Shown: positions 34,481 to 43,150, counted from the first letter of the stretch. The stretch is DNA of 43,173 nt from Burkholderiales bacterium (GCA_003963115.1 RXJQ01000003.1:1-43173); one strand, 5' to 3'. The notes: generated by a model not told the origin, from the sequence alone. Numbers and translations are program-made.

Positions 34481-35101
34481 ATGACTGCCGCCACGTCTTC
34501 TCCGCTGCGCCGCTTGGCCCTGGCTGGTTCTGCCCTGGCCTTGGCCACGTCCCTCACCGGCTGCGGCTACAACGACTTCCAGCGCCTGGACGAACAGACC
34601 AAGTCCGCCTGGTCCGAGGTGCTCAACCAGTACCAACGCCGTGCCGACCTCGTTCCCAACATCGTGGCCACGGTCAAGGGCGAAGCCGCTTTCGAGCAGG
34701 ACACACTCACCAAGGTGGTTGAAGCCCGCGCAAAGGCCACGAGCATCCAGGCCACGCCCGAGCTGATCAACAACCCCGAAGCCTTCAACAAGTTCCAGCA
34801 AGCGCAAGGCGAGTTGTCGGGCGCCTTGTCACGCCTGCTGGTGGTCAGCGAGAACTACCCCAGCCTCAAGGCCAACCAGGGCTTCCAGGACCTGCGCGTG
34901 CAGCTCGAAGGCACCGAAAACCGCATCACCGTGGCCCGCAACCGCTACATCAAGTCCGTGCAGGACTACAACGTGCTGGCCCGCAGCTTCCCCTCGAACC
35001 TCACGGCCATGGTCTTCCACTACGAGGTCAAACCCAACTTCACGGTGCAGAACGAAGCGCAGATCTCGACGCCGCCCACGGTGGACTTCAACAAGAAGTG
35101 A
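34481..35101 (+). CDS. lemA: LemA-family lipoprotein
   Basis: A 206-residue LemA-type protein from the ATG at 34481; the frame starts earlier at 34451 but that part overlaps no conserved region. The signal peptide ends in a lipobox, SLTGC, so Cys27 is probably lipidated, followed by YNDFQRLDEQTKSAWSEVLNQYQRRADLVPN, the LemA hallmark, and long helices. LemA proteins sit at the envelope; function is poorly defined. Its stop overlaps the GTG start of the first TPM gene, as in many LemA-TPM pairs. Confidence 0.92.
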   Translation: MTAATSSPLRRLALAGSALALATSLTGCGYNDFQRLDEQTKSAWSEVLNQYQRRADLVPNIVATVKGEAAFEQDTLTKVVEARAKATSIQATPELINNPEAFNKFQQAQGELSGALSRLLVVSENYPSLKANQGFQDLRVQLEGTENRITVARNRYIKSVQDYNVLARSFPSNLTAMVFHYEVKPNFTVQNEAQISTPPTVDFNKK

Positions 35102-36033
35102 GGCAGGGCGTGCTCAACCTTGGCGCCCGTTTCTGGGTGGCGCTGATCGCCAGCCTCCTGTGGCTGCTGACCACACCAAGCTGGGCAGACACCACCAGCG
35201 ACGTGCTGCCCGTGCCGCCCTTGAGCGGCCACGTCATCGACCAGAGCCAGACGCTCACGCCCGCTCAGACTCAGGCACTGGAGCAAAAGCTCGCGGGCTT
35301 CGAGCAGGCCCACGGCACCCAGCTCGTCGTGCTGCTGGTGCCCACCACACAGCCCGAAGACATCGCGGCCTATGCGCAGCGCGTGGGCGATACCTGGAAG
35401 ATCGGCCGACGCGACGTGGGCGATGGCCTGTTGCTGATCGTGGCCAAGCAGGACCACCGCATCCGCATTGAGGTGGCCAAAGCCCTGGAAGGCGCCGTGC
35501 CTGATCTCGCCGCCAGCCGCATCATCGAGCAGGCCATCAAGCCAGCCTTCCAGGCGGGCGACTATGCAGGCGGCCTCAACCAGGGCGTGGACCAGTTGAT
35601 CGCCCGCGTCCAGGGCGAGAACCTGCCCTTGCCATCCGCTCCGCCTCAAGCTCGACGCGGCCACGGCAACGATGGCTTTCAGCTCAACGACCTGCTGGTC
35701 TTCGGCCTGATCGGCGTGCCCATCATCTTCGGCATCCTCAGCAGCATCTTCGGACGCAAGGCAGGCGCCTTCGCGACAGGCGTGATCAGCGGTGGCCTGG
35801 TCTGGCTGGTGACAGCCAGCATCGCCCTGGGGCTGGTCGCGTGGGTGCTGTCCGCGCTGTTTGCGCTGGCCTTCGGTTCCGGCGGGCGTGGCGGCCCCGG
35901 CGGCTGGGGTGGCCCGCCCATGGGAGGGGGCTGGGGCGGCGGTGGATGGGGTGGAGGCGGCTCATCGGGTGGCGGCTGGTCATCCGGCGGTGGCGGCGAT
36001 TTCGGTGGCGGCGGCGCCTCCGGCAGGTGGTGA
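35098..36033 (+). CDS. TPM-domain membrane protein (YgcG type)
   Basis: A 311-residue protein beginning at a GTG that overlaps the lemA stop (GTGA). It has a signal peptide (about residues 1-30, PSWADTTS), a TPM domain (about 40-165, GHVIDQSQTLTPAQTQAL, then WKIGRRDVGDGLLLIVAKQDHRIRIEV), two membrane helices (about 202-260) and a long Gly/Ser/Trp-rich tail from about 260. The tail is the low-complexity feature typical of this family. TPM proteins paired with LemA have been linked to envelope or photosystem assembly in other organisms; the role here is unknown. Confidence 0.9.
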   Translation: MRQGVLNLGARFWVALIASLLWLLTTPSWADTTSDVLPVPPLSGHVIDQSQTLTPAQTQALEQKLAGFEQAHGTQLVVLLVPTTQPEDIAAYAQRVGDTWKIGRRDVGDGLLLIVAKQDHRIRIEVAKALEGAVPDLAASRIIEQAIKPAFQAGDYAGGLNQGVDQLIARVQGENLPLPSAPPQARRGHGNDGFQLNDLLVFGLIGVPIIFGILSSIFGRKAGAFATGVISGGLVWLVTASIALGLVAWVLSALFALAFGSGGRGGPGGWGGPPMGGGWGGGGWGGGGSSGGGWSSGGGGDFGGGGASGRW

Positions 36034-36043
36034 GGTAAGGCCC

Positions 36044-36550
36044 ATGAACACGATCACACGCTGGTTCACCCACCTCTGGCTGGATGCGGCCGACGCGCGC
36101 CGAAGGCTCACCGTGCCAGGCCTGCAAAGGCTGGAGCAAGCCGTGCGCGACAGCGAGGCACGCCATATGGGTGAACTGCGCCTGTGCGTCGAAGCCGGTC
36201 TGAGCGCTTCGGCCCTGTGGCATGGCGTGAGCTCGCGCGACCGCGCCGTCACACTCTTTAGCCAGTTGCGCGTCTGGGACACCGAGCACAACAACGGTGT
36301 GCTCATCTACCTGCTGCTCGCCGAGCGGCGCATCGAGATCCTGGCCGACCGTGGCCTGCATGCGCGCACGAGCCCGGAGGCCTGGCAGGACATCACCCTG
36401 CAGCTGTCAACGGCACTGCAAGCCGGCCGCTTCGAAGACGGCCTCACGCAGGCCGTCCAGGCCGTGGGCGAGATATTGCGCCAGCATTTCCCTTTGCAGG
36501 CCGGCCGCCCCAACCTCAACGAACTGCCGGACGCCGTCGTGCTGATTTAG
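36044..36550 (+). CDS. second TPM-domain protein
   Basis: A 168-residue protein with GAGGTAAGG before the ATG at 36044, ten bases after the previous stop. It has a TPM-like core: LEQAVRDSEARHMGELRLCVEAG, then VWDTEHNNGVLIYLLLAERRIEILADRGLH, ending in VGEILRQHFP. There is no signal peptide and no membrane helix, unlike its neighbour, so it may be a cytoplasmic partner domain. The three genes lemA-TPM-TPM form a compact unit known from many bacteria. Confidence 0.88.
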   Translation: MNTITRWFTHLWLDAADARRRLTVPGLQRLEQAVRDSEARHMGELRLCVEAGLSASALWHGVSSRDRAVTLFSQLRVWDTEHNNGVLIYLLLAERRIEILADRGLHARTSPEAWQDITLQLSTALQAGRFEDGLTQAVQAVGEILRQHFPLQAGRPNLNELPDAVVLI

Positions 36551-36589
36551 TCCTGTGTCATCATGCTCGCGCTCAAACAGGAGGCTCCC

Positions 36590-37171
36590 ATGCGCACGTC
36601 CCCGCTCAAGCTCGCCAGTCTGATCCTGCTCGCGTCCACCGCCCTGCAAGCCCACGCCGAATCGCCCCCGATCAAGCCCGGCTTGTGGGAGATGACGACC
36701 GTGTCGCGCGAGGTCAATGGCAAGACCATGCCCGACATGTCGGCGCAGATGGCCGAGAACATGAAGAAGCTGCCGCCCGAGATGCGGGCCCGCATGGAAG
36801 AGCAGATGAAAGCCCGCGGCGTGCAAATGACGCCCGGCGCAGGTGGCCAGATGGCGGTGCGCATGTGCATCACCAAGGACATGCTGGACCGCAACCAGTG
36901 GCAAAAAACCGAGGGCAATTGCAAGAACACCGAGATGTCGCACAGCGGCGCCACCTGGAGCTGGAAGTTCAGCTGCACGCAGCCGCCCAGTGATGGCGAA
37001 GGCAGCACCACCTTCACCAGCAGCGATGCCTACAACAGCGACATCCACATCAACACGCAACACAATGGCCAAGCCCAGACCATGCACATGAAGCACCAGG
37101 CCAAGTGGCTGGGCAGCGACTGCGGCGGGCTCCAGCCCATCAAACCGATGGAGCCGCCAGCCAAGCCATGA
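36590..37171 (+). CDS. DUF3617 exported protein
   Basis: A 193-residue protein with a signal peptide (cut near residue 24, LQAHA-ESPP) and an ACAGGAGG site before the ATG at 36590. The core KPGLWEMTTVSREVNGKTMPD, with a Met-rich helical insertion (about 48-78), MCITKDML and two cysteine pairs, is the DUF3617 pattern. Function of the family is unknown; the export signal places it in the periplasm. Its stop overlaps the nth start (ATGA), so the two are translationally coupled. Confidence 0.85.
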   Translation: MRTSPLKLASLILLASTALQAHAESPPIKPGLWEMTTVSREVNGKTMPDMSAQMAENMKKLPPEMRARMEEQMKARGVQMTPGAGGQMAVRMCITKDMLDRNQWQKTEGNCKNTEMSHSGATWSWKFSCTQPPSDGEGSTTFTSSDAYNSDIHINTQHNGQAQTMHMKHQAKWLGSDCGGLQPIKPMEPPAKP

Positions 37172-37821
37172 GCACCTTGATGAAGCCGGCCGACATCCAG
37201 GCCTTTTTCGAAACCCTGCAGGCTGCCAACCCTCACCCGGAAACCGAGCTGGCCTACACCACGCCCTTCGAGTTGCTGACCGCCGTGCTGCTGTCGGCCC
37301 AGGCCACCGATGTGGGCGTGAACAAGGCCACGGCCAAGCTCTATCCGGTGGCCAACTCGCCGCAACAGATCCTCGATCTGGGCATGGATGGCCTGTGCGA
37401 CTACATCAAGACCATCGGCCTGTACAAGAGCAAGGCCAAGCACCTGATGGAGACCTGCCGCATCCTCATCGAGCGGCATGGTGGCGAAGTGCCTCGCACG
37501 CGCGAAGAACTGGAAGCCCTGCCAGGCGTGGGCCGCAAGACCGCCAACGTGGTGCTCAACGTGGCCTTTGGCGAACCCACCATGGCCGTGGACACGCACA
37601 TCTTCCGCGTTGGCAACCGCACCGGGCTGGCCCCGGGCAAGACGCCGCTGGAGGTCGAGCACAAGCTGCTCAAGCGCGTGCCAGCGGACTTCATGGTGCA
37701 CGCCCACCATTGGCTGATCTTGCACGGGCGCTATGTCTGCCAGGCCCGCAAGCCACGCTGCTGGGAGTGCGGTGTCAGCGCCTGGTGCAAGTTCAAGCCC
37801 AAGACGGCCGCGCCCACTTGA
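37168..37821 (+). CDS. nth: endonuclease III
   Basis: Nth is a DNA glycosylase with AP-lyase activity that removes oxidised pyrimidines. From the ATG at 37168 it has 217 residues. Key parts are the helix-hairpin-helix LPGVGRKTANVVLN with the catalytic lysine, AVDTHIFRV with the catalytic aspartate, and the C-terminal [4Fe-4S] loop CQARKPRCWECGVSAWC (C-X7-C-X2-C-X5-C as written). The first ORF codon lies earlier (37105), but the ATGA junction with the DUF3617 gene marks the start. Its iron-sulfur cluster depends on systems such as the isc operon at 2531-8222. Confidence 0.96.
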   Translation: MSTLMKPADIQAFFETLQAANPHPETELAYTTPFELLTAVLLSAQATDVGVNKATAKLYPVANSPQQILDLGMDGLCDYIKTIGLYKSKAKHLMETCRILIERHGGEVPRTREELEALPGVGRKTANVVLNVAFGEPTMAVDTHIFRVGNRTGLAPGKTPLEVEHKLLKRVPADFMVHAHHWLILHGRYVCQARKPRCWECGVSAWCKFKPKTAAPT

Positions 37822-37845
37822 GGCGCAGCCTGGACAAGCGCCCTA

Positions 37846-38811
37846 TCAGCCCATGCGGCGGCGGCGCAATGCCAGCCCGGTGAACACCAGGCCCACCGTC
37901 ATCAGCCCGCTGCTCGTGGGCTCTGGCACGGCAGCAGCCAAGGCATGCCCCACGGCGTCATGCACGAAGGCGGTGGGGTGCACCTTGTCGAACAGGTAGT
38001 ACTGATCGGGGTTGGCACACAGCGGCGCGCTGTTGTTGGCGCCGGTGTAGTCGCCCGTCCAGCAGCGGTCCACCACATCGCCACCCGACGCCGCGATGCC
38101 CGCGCGCACGCCAGCCAGCAGCGTGGGCGTGTCGAAGATGGTCAGGTTCATGCCGGGGCTGACGGCCTGCAGCTTGTTCAACTGCGTGTTCAGGGCCGCG
38201 TTGAAACTGGTGCTCAACGAGGTCAGCAGCGGTGCAGGCAAGGCACCCGACGTGCCATAGAAGGTCGTGGCCAGATCAGGCAGCAGCGGCACCAGGAAAT
38301 CGCGCGCACCGGCACCGTACAGGGTGCCCACCTCGGTCACGAGATTGGTCACTGCCGTGGTGACGACGCCCGAGATATTGCTGAAGTTGCCGCCGTTGAT
38401 GGTGGCCAGGAAATCGTTGCCGCCGCCCCAGACCACGTACAGCGACTGGGCATCGGCCGGGCCCTGGGCCGCGAAGTTATTGACCTGACTGAGCAGGCCG
38501 GTGTTGGCCACCAGCGGGTTCTGGGCCTGGAACTGGTTGCCCGTGCCCGTCAAGGCGCCGCCATAGGCGTAGTCAACCAAAGGCAGGCCCAGTTGCGTCG
38601 CCATCACTTCCACCGCCACGGGGCCATTGCTGAAGCGGCCGTTGACATACGGCGCGCCCGGCACGGCGCCACCGAACTTCTGGGCCAGGTTGCCGTTGTC
38701 GGACAGGCTGTCACCGAACACGACCACGCGGTCATAGGCTTGGGCAGACGTGGCCGACAAAACGGCGATCAAGGCGATGCTGGCAGCGGCCACGGCACGA
38801 CGAATGGGCAT
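37846..38811 (-). CDS. PEP-CTERM GDSL/SGNH-family esterase
   Basis: A 321-residue exported hydrolase. The start at 38811 has AGAGGG nine bases upstream. After a signal peptide (cut near residue 25, TSAQA-YDR) come SGNH block I FGDSLSDNGNL, block III GGGND and block V DKVHPTAFVHD with the catalytic Asp and His, so the esterase site looks complete. The C-terminus is a PEP-CTERM tail (AAVPEPTSSG, hydrophobic stretch, RRRRMG). It is probably released at the surface by an exosortase not in this window and acts on acyl esters or polymers there. Convergent with nth. Confidence 0.92.
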   Translation of the reverse strand: MPIRRAVAAASIALIAVLSATSAQAYDRVVVFGDSLSDNGNLAQKFGGAVPGAPYVNGRFSNGPVAVEVMATQLGLPLVDYAYGGALTGTGNQFQAQNPLVANTGLLSQVNNFAAQGPADAQSLYVVWGGGNDFLATINGGNFSNISGVVTTAVTNLVTEVGTLYGAGARDFLVPLLPDLATTFYGTSGALPAPLLTSLSTSFNAALNTQLNKLQAVSPGMNLTIFDTPTLLAGVRAGIAASGGDVVDRCWTGDYTGANNSAPLCANPDQYYLFDKVHPTAFVHDAVGHALAAAVPEPTSSGLMTVGLVFTGLALRRRRMG

Positions 38812-38901
38812 AGGCAGACCCTCTTTGCTGTTGGTGTGATGAAAAGATGAAAGCGGCGACGATATCACCGCCCCGCCTTTCACACGGGGATTCGGACACC
38901 C

Positions 38902-39828
38902 CTAGGAGAGGGAATGCGCCAGCCCGACTTGTATCGTGGGGTAACGCAAGGTCAGTCGAAGCTCGGTTTTGAGCCGCTGGTTGTGCAAGCGCCGAGACTC
39001 GCTCATGAAGCTCATCTGCACGGGGCTCAGGCTGGCCAGGGCCTCGGCTCGGCTGACCCGGGGTGGCCGAGGCAAACCAAAGTGGTCGGCCACCCAGTCG
39101 AAGTAGTCGCCCATGCGCATCTCGGTGTCATCGCTGGCGTGCACCACGCGGCCAGGGCGACCTCGCCACAAGGCTGCCTGGCAGGCACGCGCCAGGTCAT
39201 CGGCATGGATGTGGTTGGTATACACGTCATCCTCGCGTGCCAGCACAGGGCTGCCCTTGCGCACACGCTCGCGCGGGTCGCCGCCATCACGGTCCAGCGC
39301 ATAGATGCCGGGGATGCGCAGGATGCTCGCCCGTGTGCCCACACGCAAGGCCTGCCTGCGTCCCCACCAGCGCACACGCGCTTCGGCGTCCACCCTGCGG
39401 CGCGCGCGGTCGGTGGCCGGTGCCAGTGCGCGGGTCTCGTCAAACAGGTCGCCCTGCGCGTCGCCATACACGCCCGTGGTGCTGCCATAGACCAGCGCTT
39501 TCGCAGCGCCCCGCCGCACCAGTGCCGCCAGCAGATGGGCCGTGCGCGGATCGCTCGCCCCGGCGCCAGGCGGCGGCGCCAGATGCAAGACCCGGGTGGC
39601 CAGGCCCGCCAGGCGCGCGAGCCCCTGCGGCTCATCCAGATTGCCCAGCAGGGGCACGATGCCCAATGCCCGCAGCGACGCCGCCTTGTCCGGCGACGAG
39701 GTCAGCGCCAGCACCCGGCAGCGAGGGCGCAAACCCGCCACCACACGCTGTCCCACATCCCCACAGCCGACGATCAGCACGCGCGTTTGACGAAACCGGG
39801 CATGGCGTGCAGGTTGGGGATAGAACAT
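38902..39828 (-). CDS. NAD(P)-binding SDR/epimerase-like protein (YeeZ type)
   Basis: A 308-residue protein with an N-terminal Rossmann loop VLIVGCGDVGQRVV (about residue 17-30) and the extended-SDR landmarks VLHLAPPPGAG, LVYGSTTGVYGDAQG, and ILRIPGIYALDR. The usual YxxxK pair is not obvious: the expected place reads DRARRRVDAEARV, so a classical dehydrogenase reaction is doubtful, as in YeeZ relatives. It is Arg-rich. It lies 90 bases before the GDSL gene on the same strand, divergent from the reductase gene. Role unknown. Confidence 0.8.
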   Translation of the reverse strand: MFYPQPARHARFRQTRVLIVGCGDVGQRVVAGLRPRCRVLALTSSPDKAASLRALGIVPLLGNLDEPQGLARLAGLATRVLHLAPPPGAGASDPRTAHLLAALVRRGAAKALVYGSTTGVYGDAQGDLFDETRALAPATDRARRRVDAEARVRWWGRRQALRVGTRASILRIPGIYALDRDGGDPRERVRKGSPVLAREDDVYTNHIHADDLARACQAALWRGRPGRVVHASDDTEMRMGDYFDWVADHFGLPRPPRVSRAEALASLSPVQMSFMSESRRLHNQRLKTELRLTLRYPTIQVGLAHSLS

Positions 39829-39897
39829 GGCGGGGGTCCGGGGCGAGTCTGAGCGAAAATCGACCCTGTCATTCTGAGGCCACCGAGGTTTGTGTTC

Positions 39898-40941
39898 ATG
39901 AGCTTTTCCGTCACCATCGCCCCCAGCGGACGCGCCTTCACCATGCAGCGCGACGAGACGGTGCTCAGCGCCGCCATCAATGCGGGTGTCGGCCTGCCCT
40001 ATGGCTGCAAGGACGGCGCCTGCGGCTCATGCAAGTGCAAGCTGCTGGAAGGCCGCGTGATCCATGGCGCCCACCAGCACAAGGCCCTGAGCGAGGCCGA
40101 GGAGCAAGCCGGCTACCTGCTCACCTGCTGCGCCACGCCGCAGACCGATCTGCTCATTGAAGCCAAGCAGGTGGTAGGCGTGGGCGACCACCCACCCGTT
40201 AAGATGCCGACCCGCTTGACCAGCCTCACACGCGTCGCGCCGGATGTGATGGTGCTGCGCCTGCAACTGCCGGCCACGAACAACTTCGGATTCCGTGCGG
40301 GCCAGTACATCGAGTTCATCCTCAGGGACGGACACCGCCGCAGCTACTCCATGGCCAATGCACCGCATGCCGTCAAGGAAGCGGGCATCAATGGCTTGGA
40401 GCTGCACATCCGCCACATGCCTGGCGGCGTGTTCACCGACTACGTTTTTGGTGGCATGAAAGAGAAAGACATCCTGCGGGTCGAGGGCCCCTTCGGCACC
40501 TTCTTCCTGCGTGAAGAATCGGAGCGCCCCATCGTGCTGCTGGCCTCGGGCACGGGCTTTGCGCCCGTCAAGGCCATGATCGAAGACATGCGCCACAAAG
40601 GCCTCACGCGCCCCACGGTGCTGTATTGGGGCTGCCGCAGCAAGGTCGACCTTTATCTGCACGACTGGGCCGAGCTGCAGGCCGCCGAGCTGCCCTGGCT
40701 ACGCTACGTGCCCGTGCTGTCCGAAGCCAAGCCCGAAGACAACTGGACGGGCCGCACAGGCCTGGTCCACCAGGCGGTGCTCGCCGACCTGCCCGACCTG
40801 TCCGGCCGCGAGGTCTATGCCTGCGGTGCACCCATCATGGTCTCGTCAGCCCGCGCCGATTTCATCGCCCGGGCCGGTCTGCCCGAGGAATACTTCTACG
40901 CCGACGCCTTCACCAGCGAAGCCGACAAACACGGCGACTGA
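39898..40941 (+). CDS. ferredoxin-reductase-type flavoprotein (CDP-6-deoxyglucoseen reductase-like)
   Basis: A 347-residue electron-transfer protein with three domains: N-terminal plant-type [2Fe-2S] ferredoxin (Cys37, Cys42, Cys45, and Cys77 or Cys78 in LLTCCA), an FAD domain with RRSYSMANAP near residue 145 and an NAD domain with ASGTGFAPVKAM near 215. Proteins of this layout are labelled CDP-6-deoxy-delta-3,4-glucoseen reductase in betaproteobacteria, although no dideoxysugar genes are here, so the true electron acceptor is unknown. Start is the ATG at 39898; GAGG lies about ten bases upstream. It is followed by the HIT gene. Confidence 0.9.
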   Translation: MSFSVTIAPSGRAFTMQRDETVLSAAINAGVGLPYGCKDGACGSCKCKLLEGRVIHGAHQHKALSEAEEQAGYLLTCCATPQTDLLIEAKQVVGVGDHPPVKMPTRLTSLTRVAPDVMVLRLQLPATNNFGFRAGQYIEFILRDGHRRSYSMANAPHAVKEAGINGLELHIRHMPGGVFTDYVFGGMKEKDILRVEGPFGTFFLREESERPIVLLASGTGFAPVKAMIEDMRHKGLTRPTVLYWGCRSKVDLYLHDWAELQAAELPWLRYVPVLSEAKPEDNWTGRTGLVHQAVLADLPDLSGREVYACGAPIMVSSARADFIARAGLPEEYFYADAFTSEADKHGD

Positions 40942-40971
40942 CCACCTTCACATCCTGCAAGGAGCCCCTGC

Positions 40972-41391
40972 ATGAGCTACGACAACAACAACATCTTCGC
41001 CAAGATCCTGCGCCGCGAGATCCCCTGCATCAAGCTGTATGAAGACGAGCACACCCTGGCCTTCATGGACATCATGCCGCAGACCGACGGCCACGCCCTG
41101 GTGATTCCCAAGGCGTCCGCCGTGACCCTGTTCGACCTGCCCGACGAGGCCGCCGCCGCCTGCATGCGCACCGTGCGCAAGATCGGCAACGCGCAGAAGC
41201 AGGGCCTGGGTGCCGACGGTGTCGTGCTGATGCAACTGAACGGCCCCGGCGCCGGCCAGACCGTGCCGCACTTCCACATCCACGTCATCCCGGGCTCCAT
41301 CGGCGACCTGCGCCGCCCCCACGCCACCGTGATGGCCGACCAGAACCACCTCAAGGCCCTGGCCGCCAGGATCGTGGCCGCGCTGGCGTGA
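40972..41391 (+). CDS. HIT-family nucleotide hydrolase
   Basis: A 139-residue histidine-triad protein. The triad is His100, His102 and His104 in VPHFHIHVIPG, with the nucleotide-binding ADGVVLMQLNGPGAGQTV before it. Members of this Hint-like family cleave AMP-linked phosphoramidates or Ap4A-type compounds. CAAGGAG precedes the ATG by nine bases. It is 30 bases after the flavoprotein gene and probably in one transcript with it. Confidence 0.93.
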   Translation: MSYDNNNIFAKILRREIPCIKLYEDEHTLAFMDIMPQTDGHALVIPKASAVTLFDLPDEAAAACMRTVRKIGNAQKQGLGADGVVLMQLNGPGAGQTVPHFHIHVIPGSIGDLRRPHATVMADQNHLKALAARIVAALA

Positions 41392-41412
41392 ACGAACACC
41401 GTGCAAAGTACA

Positions 41413-41443
41413 GGGGTGTACAAAGCGGGTAGGTGTACGCCCC
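41413..41443 (+). terminator. hairpin after the HIT gene
   Basis: GGGGTGTAC (41413-41421) and GTACGCCCC (41435-41443) form a 9-bp stem with one U-G pair and a 13-base loop, 21 bases after the HIT stop. No T-run follows, so this is a weak terminator or a regulatory dyad just before the candidate promoter of the kinase gene. Confidence 0.4.
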
Positions 41444-41444
41444 C

Positions 41445-41474
41445 TTGTCCGCGCTGGAAGCGCGCGCTTACACT
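41445..41474 (+). promoter_or_regulatory. candidate promoter of the sensor kinase gene
   Basis: TTGTCC (41445-41450) and TACACT (41469-41474) are 18 bases apart, 65 bases before the kinase ATG. Each box matches four of six consensus positions. Confidence 0.35.
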
Positions 41475-41539
41475 GGGTACTCTGCCCGAGGGATCAGTTT
41501 TGGGCAATGCTCTGGGGCCAACCCAGCTGATTGGCGCGC

Positions 41540-43063
41540 ATGCTGCGACCCAGTTCCTACTTCACATCACTGCGTTTCCGCTTGCTGGCGGTCAGTGTGA
41601 TCGTCGTGCTGGTGCTGTCGCTGGCCACCATGTGGAATACGGCCCGTGCGCTCACTCAGATCTCGATCGACGACCTGAGCGTGAGCATCCGCCAGACCGC
41701 CGAAACGCTCAACCTGGCCATTGCGCCCCACACCTCCATCAACGACCTGCGGACCATCCAGGTCTATCTGGACGAGCTGGTGGATGGCGCAGACAGCCGC
41801 ATCGTCTACCTCGCGGTGGTCGATGACGAGCAGCACCTCATCCTGCGCACCCGGCGCACGCCCCCCACCCTGCCTGACCCGACCGTTCCGCTGGAGCAGC
41901 AGATTGCCACGGGCGTGGCCCACGTCAGCCAGCCCGTCTTGCTGTATGGCAACCGCGTCGGCCATTTGCGTTATGGCCTGTCGACAGCTTCCTACAACGA
42001 GATCCGCGACAAGGTGATCCGGCACAACGTGCTGGTGCTGCTGATCGCGCTGGGCATCCTCTTCATCCTGATCGGTCTGGTGGGCCTGCGCATGAACCGG
42101 CGCGTGCAGCCGCTGATCGATGCGACCAAGGCACTGGCCTCGGGTGACATGGCGGCAAGGGCACCACTGGCTGGCCGTGATGAGATCTCCTACCTCGCTG
42201 CGGTGTTCAACAAGATGGCCCATGCCGTGCAAGAACGCATTGCAGACGCCGAAGTGCGTCAGGCCGAGATCATCGCGCTCAACGACCAGCTGGAGCAGCG
42301 CGTGCAGGAACGCACCGCCGACCTGCAGGAAATGGTCAAGAGCCTGGAGAGCTTCAACCGGGCCGTGTCGCACGACCTGCGCGGCCCGCTGGGCGGCATC
42401 TCTGGCCTGGCCCAACTCGCGGCCCAGGCCCTGGACCGCCACGATGATTCGGTGGCCCGCTCCGCGCTGCCGGTGATCGCCAGGCAGGCCCAGGTCACCG
42501 AAAGCATGCTCAACAGCCTCTTGATGCTGGCACGGGTGGGCGACGTCACCATCGAGCATCAGGCCGTGTCGCTCAATGAGATGGTCAAGGACGTGATCGA
42601 CCAGTTGACGGTGTCCAGCCAGGGGCTGCCCATGCCGCGCTTCGTGCTGCATGACCTGCCGACCATTGAGACCGACCCGGCCCTGCTGCGTCCGGCCCTG
42701 CTCAATCTGATCGGCAACGCCGTCAAGTTCAGTGCCAAGAGCGCCCAACCGACCGTGGAGATCGGCGCCCTGGCCGGCGAAGAAAGCGGCTTTCGCACCG
42801 TCTACATCAAGGACAACGGCCCCGGCTTCGACCCTGAGCTGGTCGACACCCTGTTCACGCCCTTCGTGCGCCTGCATGGCGATCAATACGAAGGCCATGG
42901 CGTGGGCCTGAGCATCGTGCGCCGGGCCATCCACAAGCTGGGTGGCGGCGTGTGGGCCAAGGCCCAGCCGGGCATGGGCGCGACCTTCTATTTCACCTTG
43001 CCGCAGTCAGCGTCGCTGGCCACACAAGACAGACTCTTGGCGGGCAGCCGGCATGCGGCTTAA
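41540..43063 (+). CDS. orphan sensor histidine kinase
   Basis: A 507-residue membrane kinase from the ATG at 41540 (a TTG at 41531 is also open). TM1 at about 12-30, a periplasmic sensor region of about 130 residues, TM2 at about 163-184, HAMP at about 185-237, a short coiled coil, HisKA with phospho-acceptor His278 (SFNRAVSHDLRGPLGG), and HATPase with NLIGNAVKFSAK, DNGPGF and GHGVGLSIVRR. The sensor region has no cysteines and no known ligand motif I can name. No response regulator gene adjoins it within the window. A good ribosome site is lacking. Confidence 0.9.
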   Translation: MLRPSSYFTSLRFRLLAVSVIVVLVLSLATMWNTARALTQISIDDLSVSIRQTAETLNLAIAPHTSINDLRTIQVYLDELVDGADSRIVYLAVVDDEQHLILRTRRTPPTLPDPTVPLEQQIATGVAHVSQPVLLYGNRVGHLRYGLSTASYNEIRDKVIRHNVLVLLIALGILFILIGLVGLRMNRRVQPLIDATKALASGDMAARAPLAGRDEISYLAAVFNKMAHAVQERIADAEVRQAEIIALNDQLEQRVQERTADLQEMVKSLESFNRAVSHDLRGPLGGISGLAQLAAQALDRHDDSVARSALPVIARQAQVTESMLNSLLMLARVGDVTIEHQAVSLNEMVKDVIDQLTVSSQGLPMPRFVLHDLPTIETDPALLRPALLNLIGNAVKFSAKSAQPTVEIGALAGEESGFRTVYIKDNGPGFDPELVDTLFTPFVRLHGDQYEGHGVGLSIVRRAIHKLGGGVWAKAQPGMGATFYFTLPQSASLATQDRLLAGSRHAA

Positions 43064-43107
43064 ACGGCTTCAGCGACTTAAGGATGCACTGAAAAAGGTC
43101 CGCTGAC

Positions 43108-43123
43108 TGGCGTACGACTTGCA
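43108..43123 (+). promoter_or_regulatory. candidate sigma-54 (-24/-12) promoter
   Basis: TGGCGTACGACTTGCA matches the sigma-54 pattern TGGC-N7-TTGCA with the GG and GC doublets at the required ten-base step. Predicted start of transcription is near 43134, about 17 bases before the ATG at 43151, leaving just room for the AGGAGG site. Confidence 0.55.
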
Positions 43124-43125
43124 TG

Positions 43126-43143
43126 CCTGTGCTTCAGCACAGG
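43126..43143. repeat. palindrome overlapping the ribosome binding site of the next gene
   Basis: CCTGTGC-TTCA-GCACAGG is a perfect 7-bp inverted repeat whose right arm runs into the AGGAGG at 43141-43146. If transcripts begin upstream of 43126 it would partly hide the ribosome site; otherwise it may be a protein-binding dyad. Confidence 0.5.
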
Positions 43144-43150
43144 AGGCCAT

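Noticed and set aside
35860..36033. Gly-rich repeats at the end of the first TPM gene as a DNA repeat or CRISPR-like array
   Set aside because: They are irregular GGC/GGT/GGG glycine codons of a low-complexity protein tail, without constant repeat and spacer lengths.
39892..39897. GTG at 39892 as start of the flavoprotein gene
   Set aside because: It lies too close to the GAGG at about 39886 and adds only two residues; the ATG at 39898 fits the family start better.
41567..42934. A 455-codon minus-strand frame opposite the sensor kinase gene
   Set aside because: His/Gln/Gly-rich shadow; the kinase motifs lie on the plus strand.
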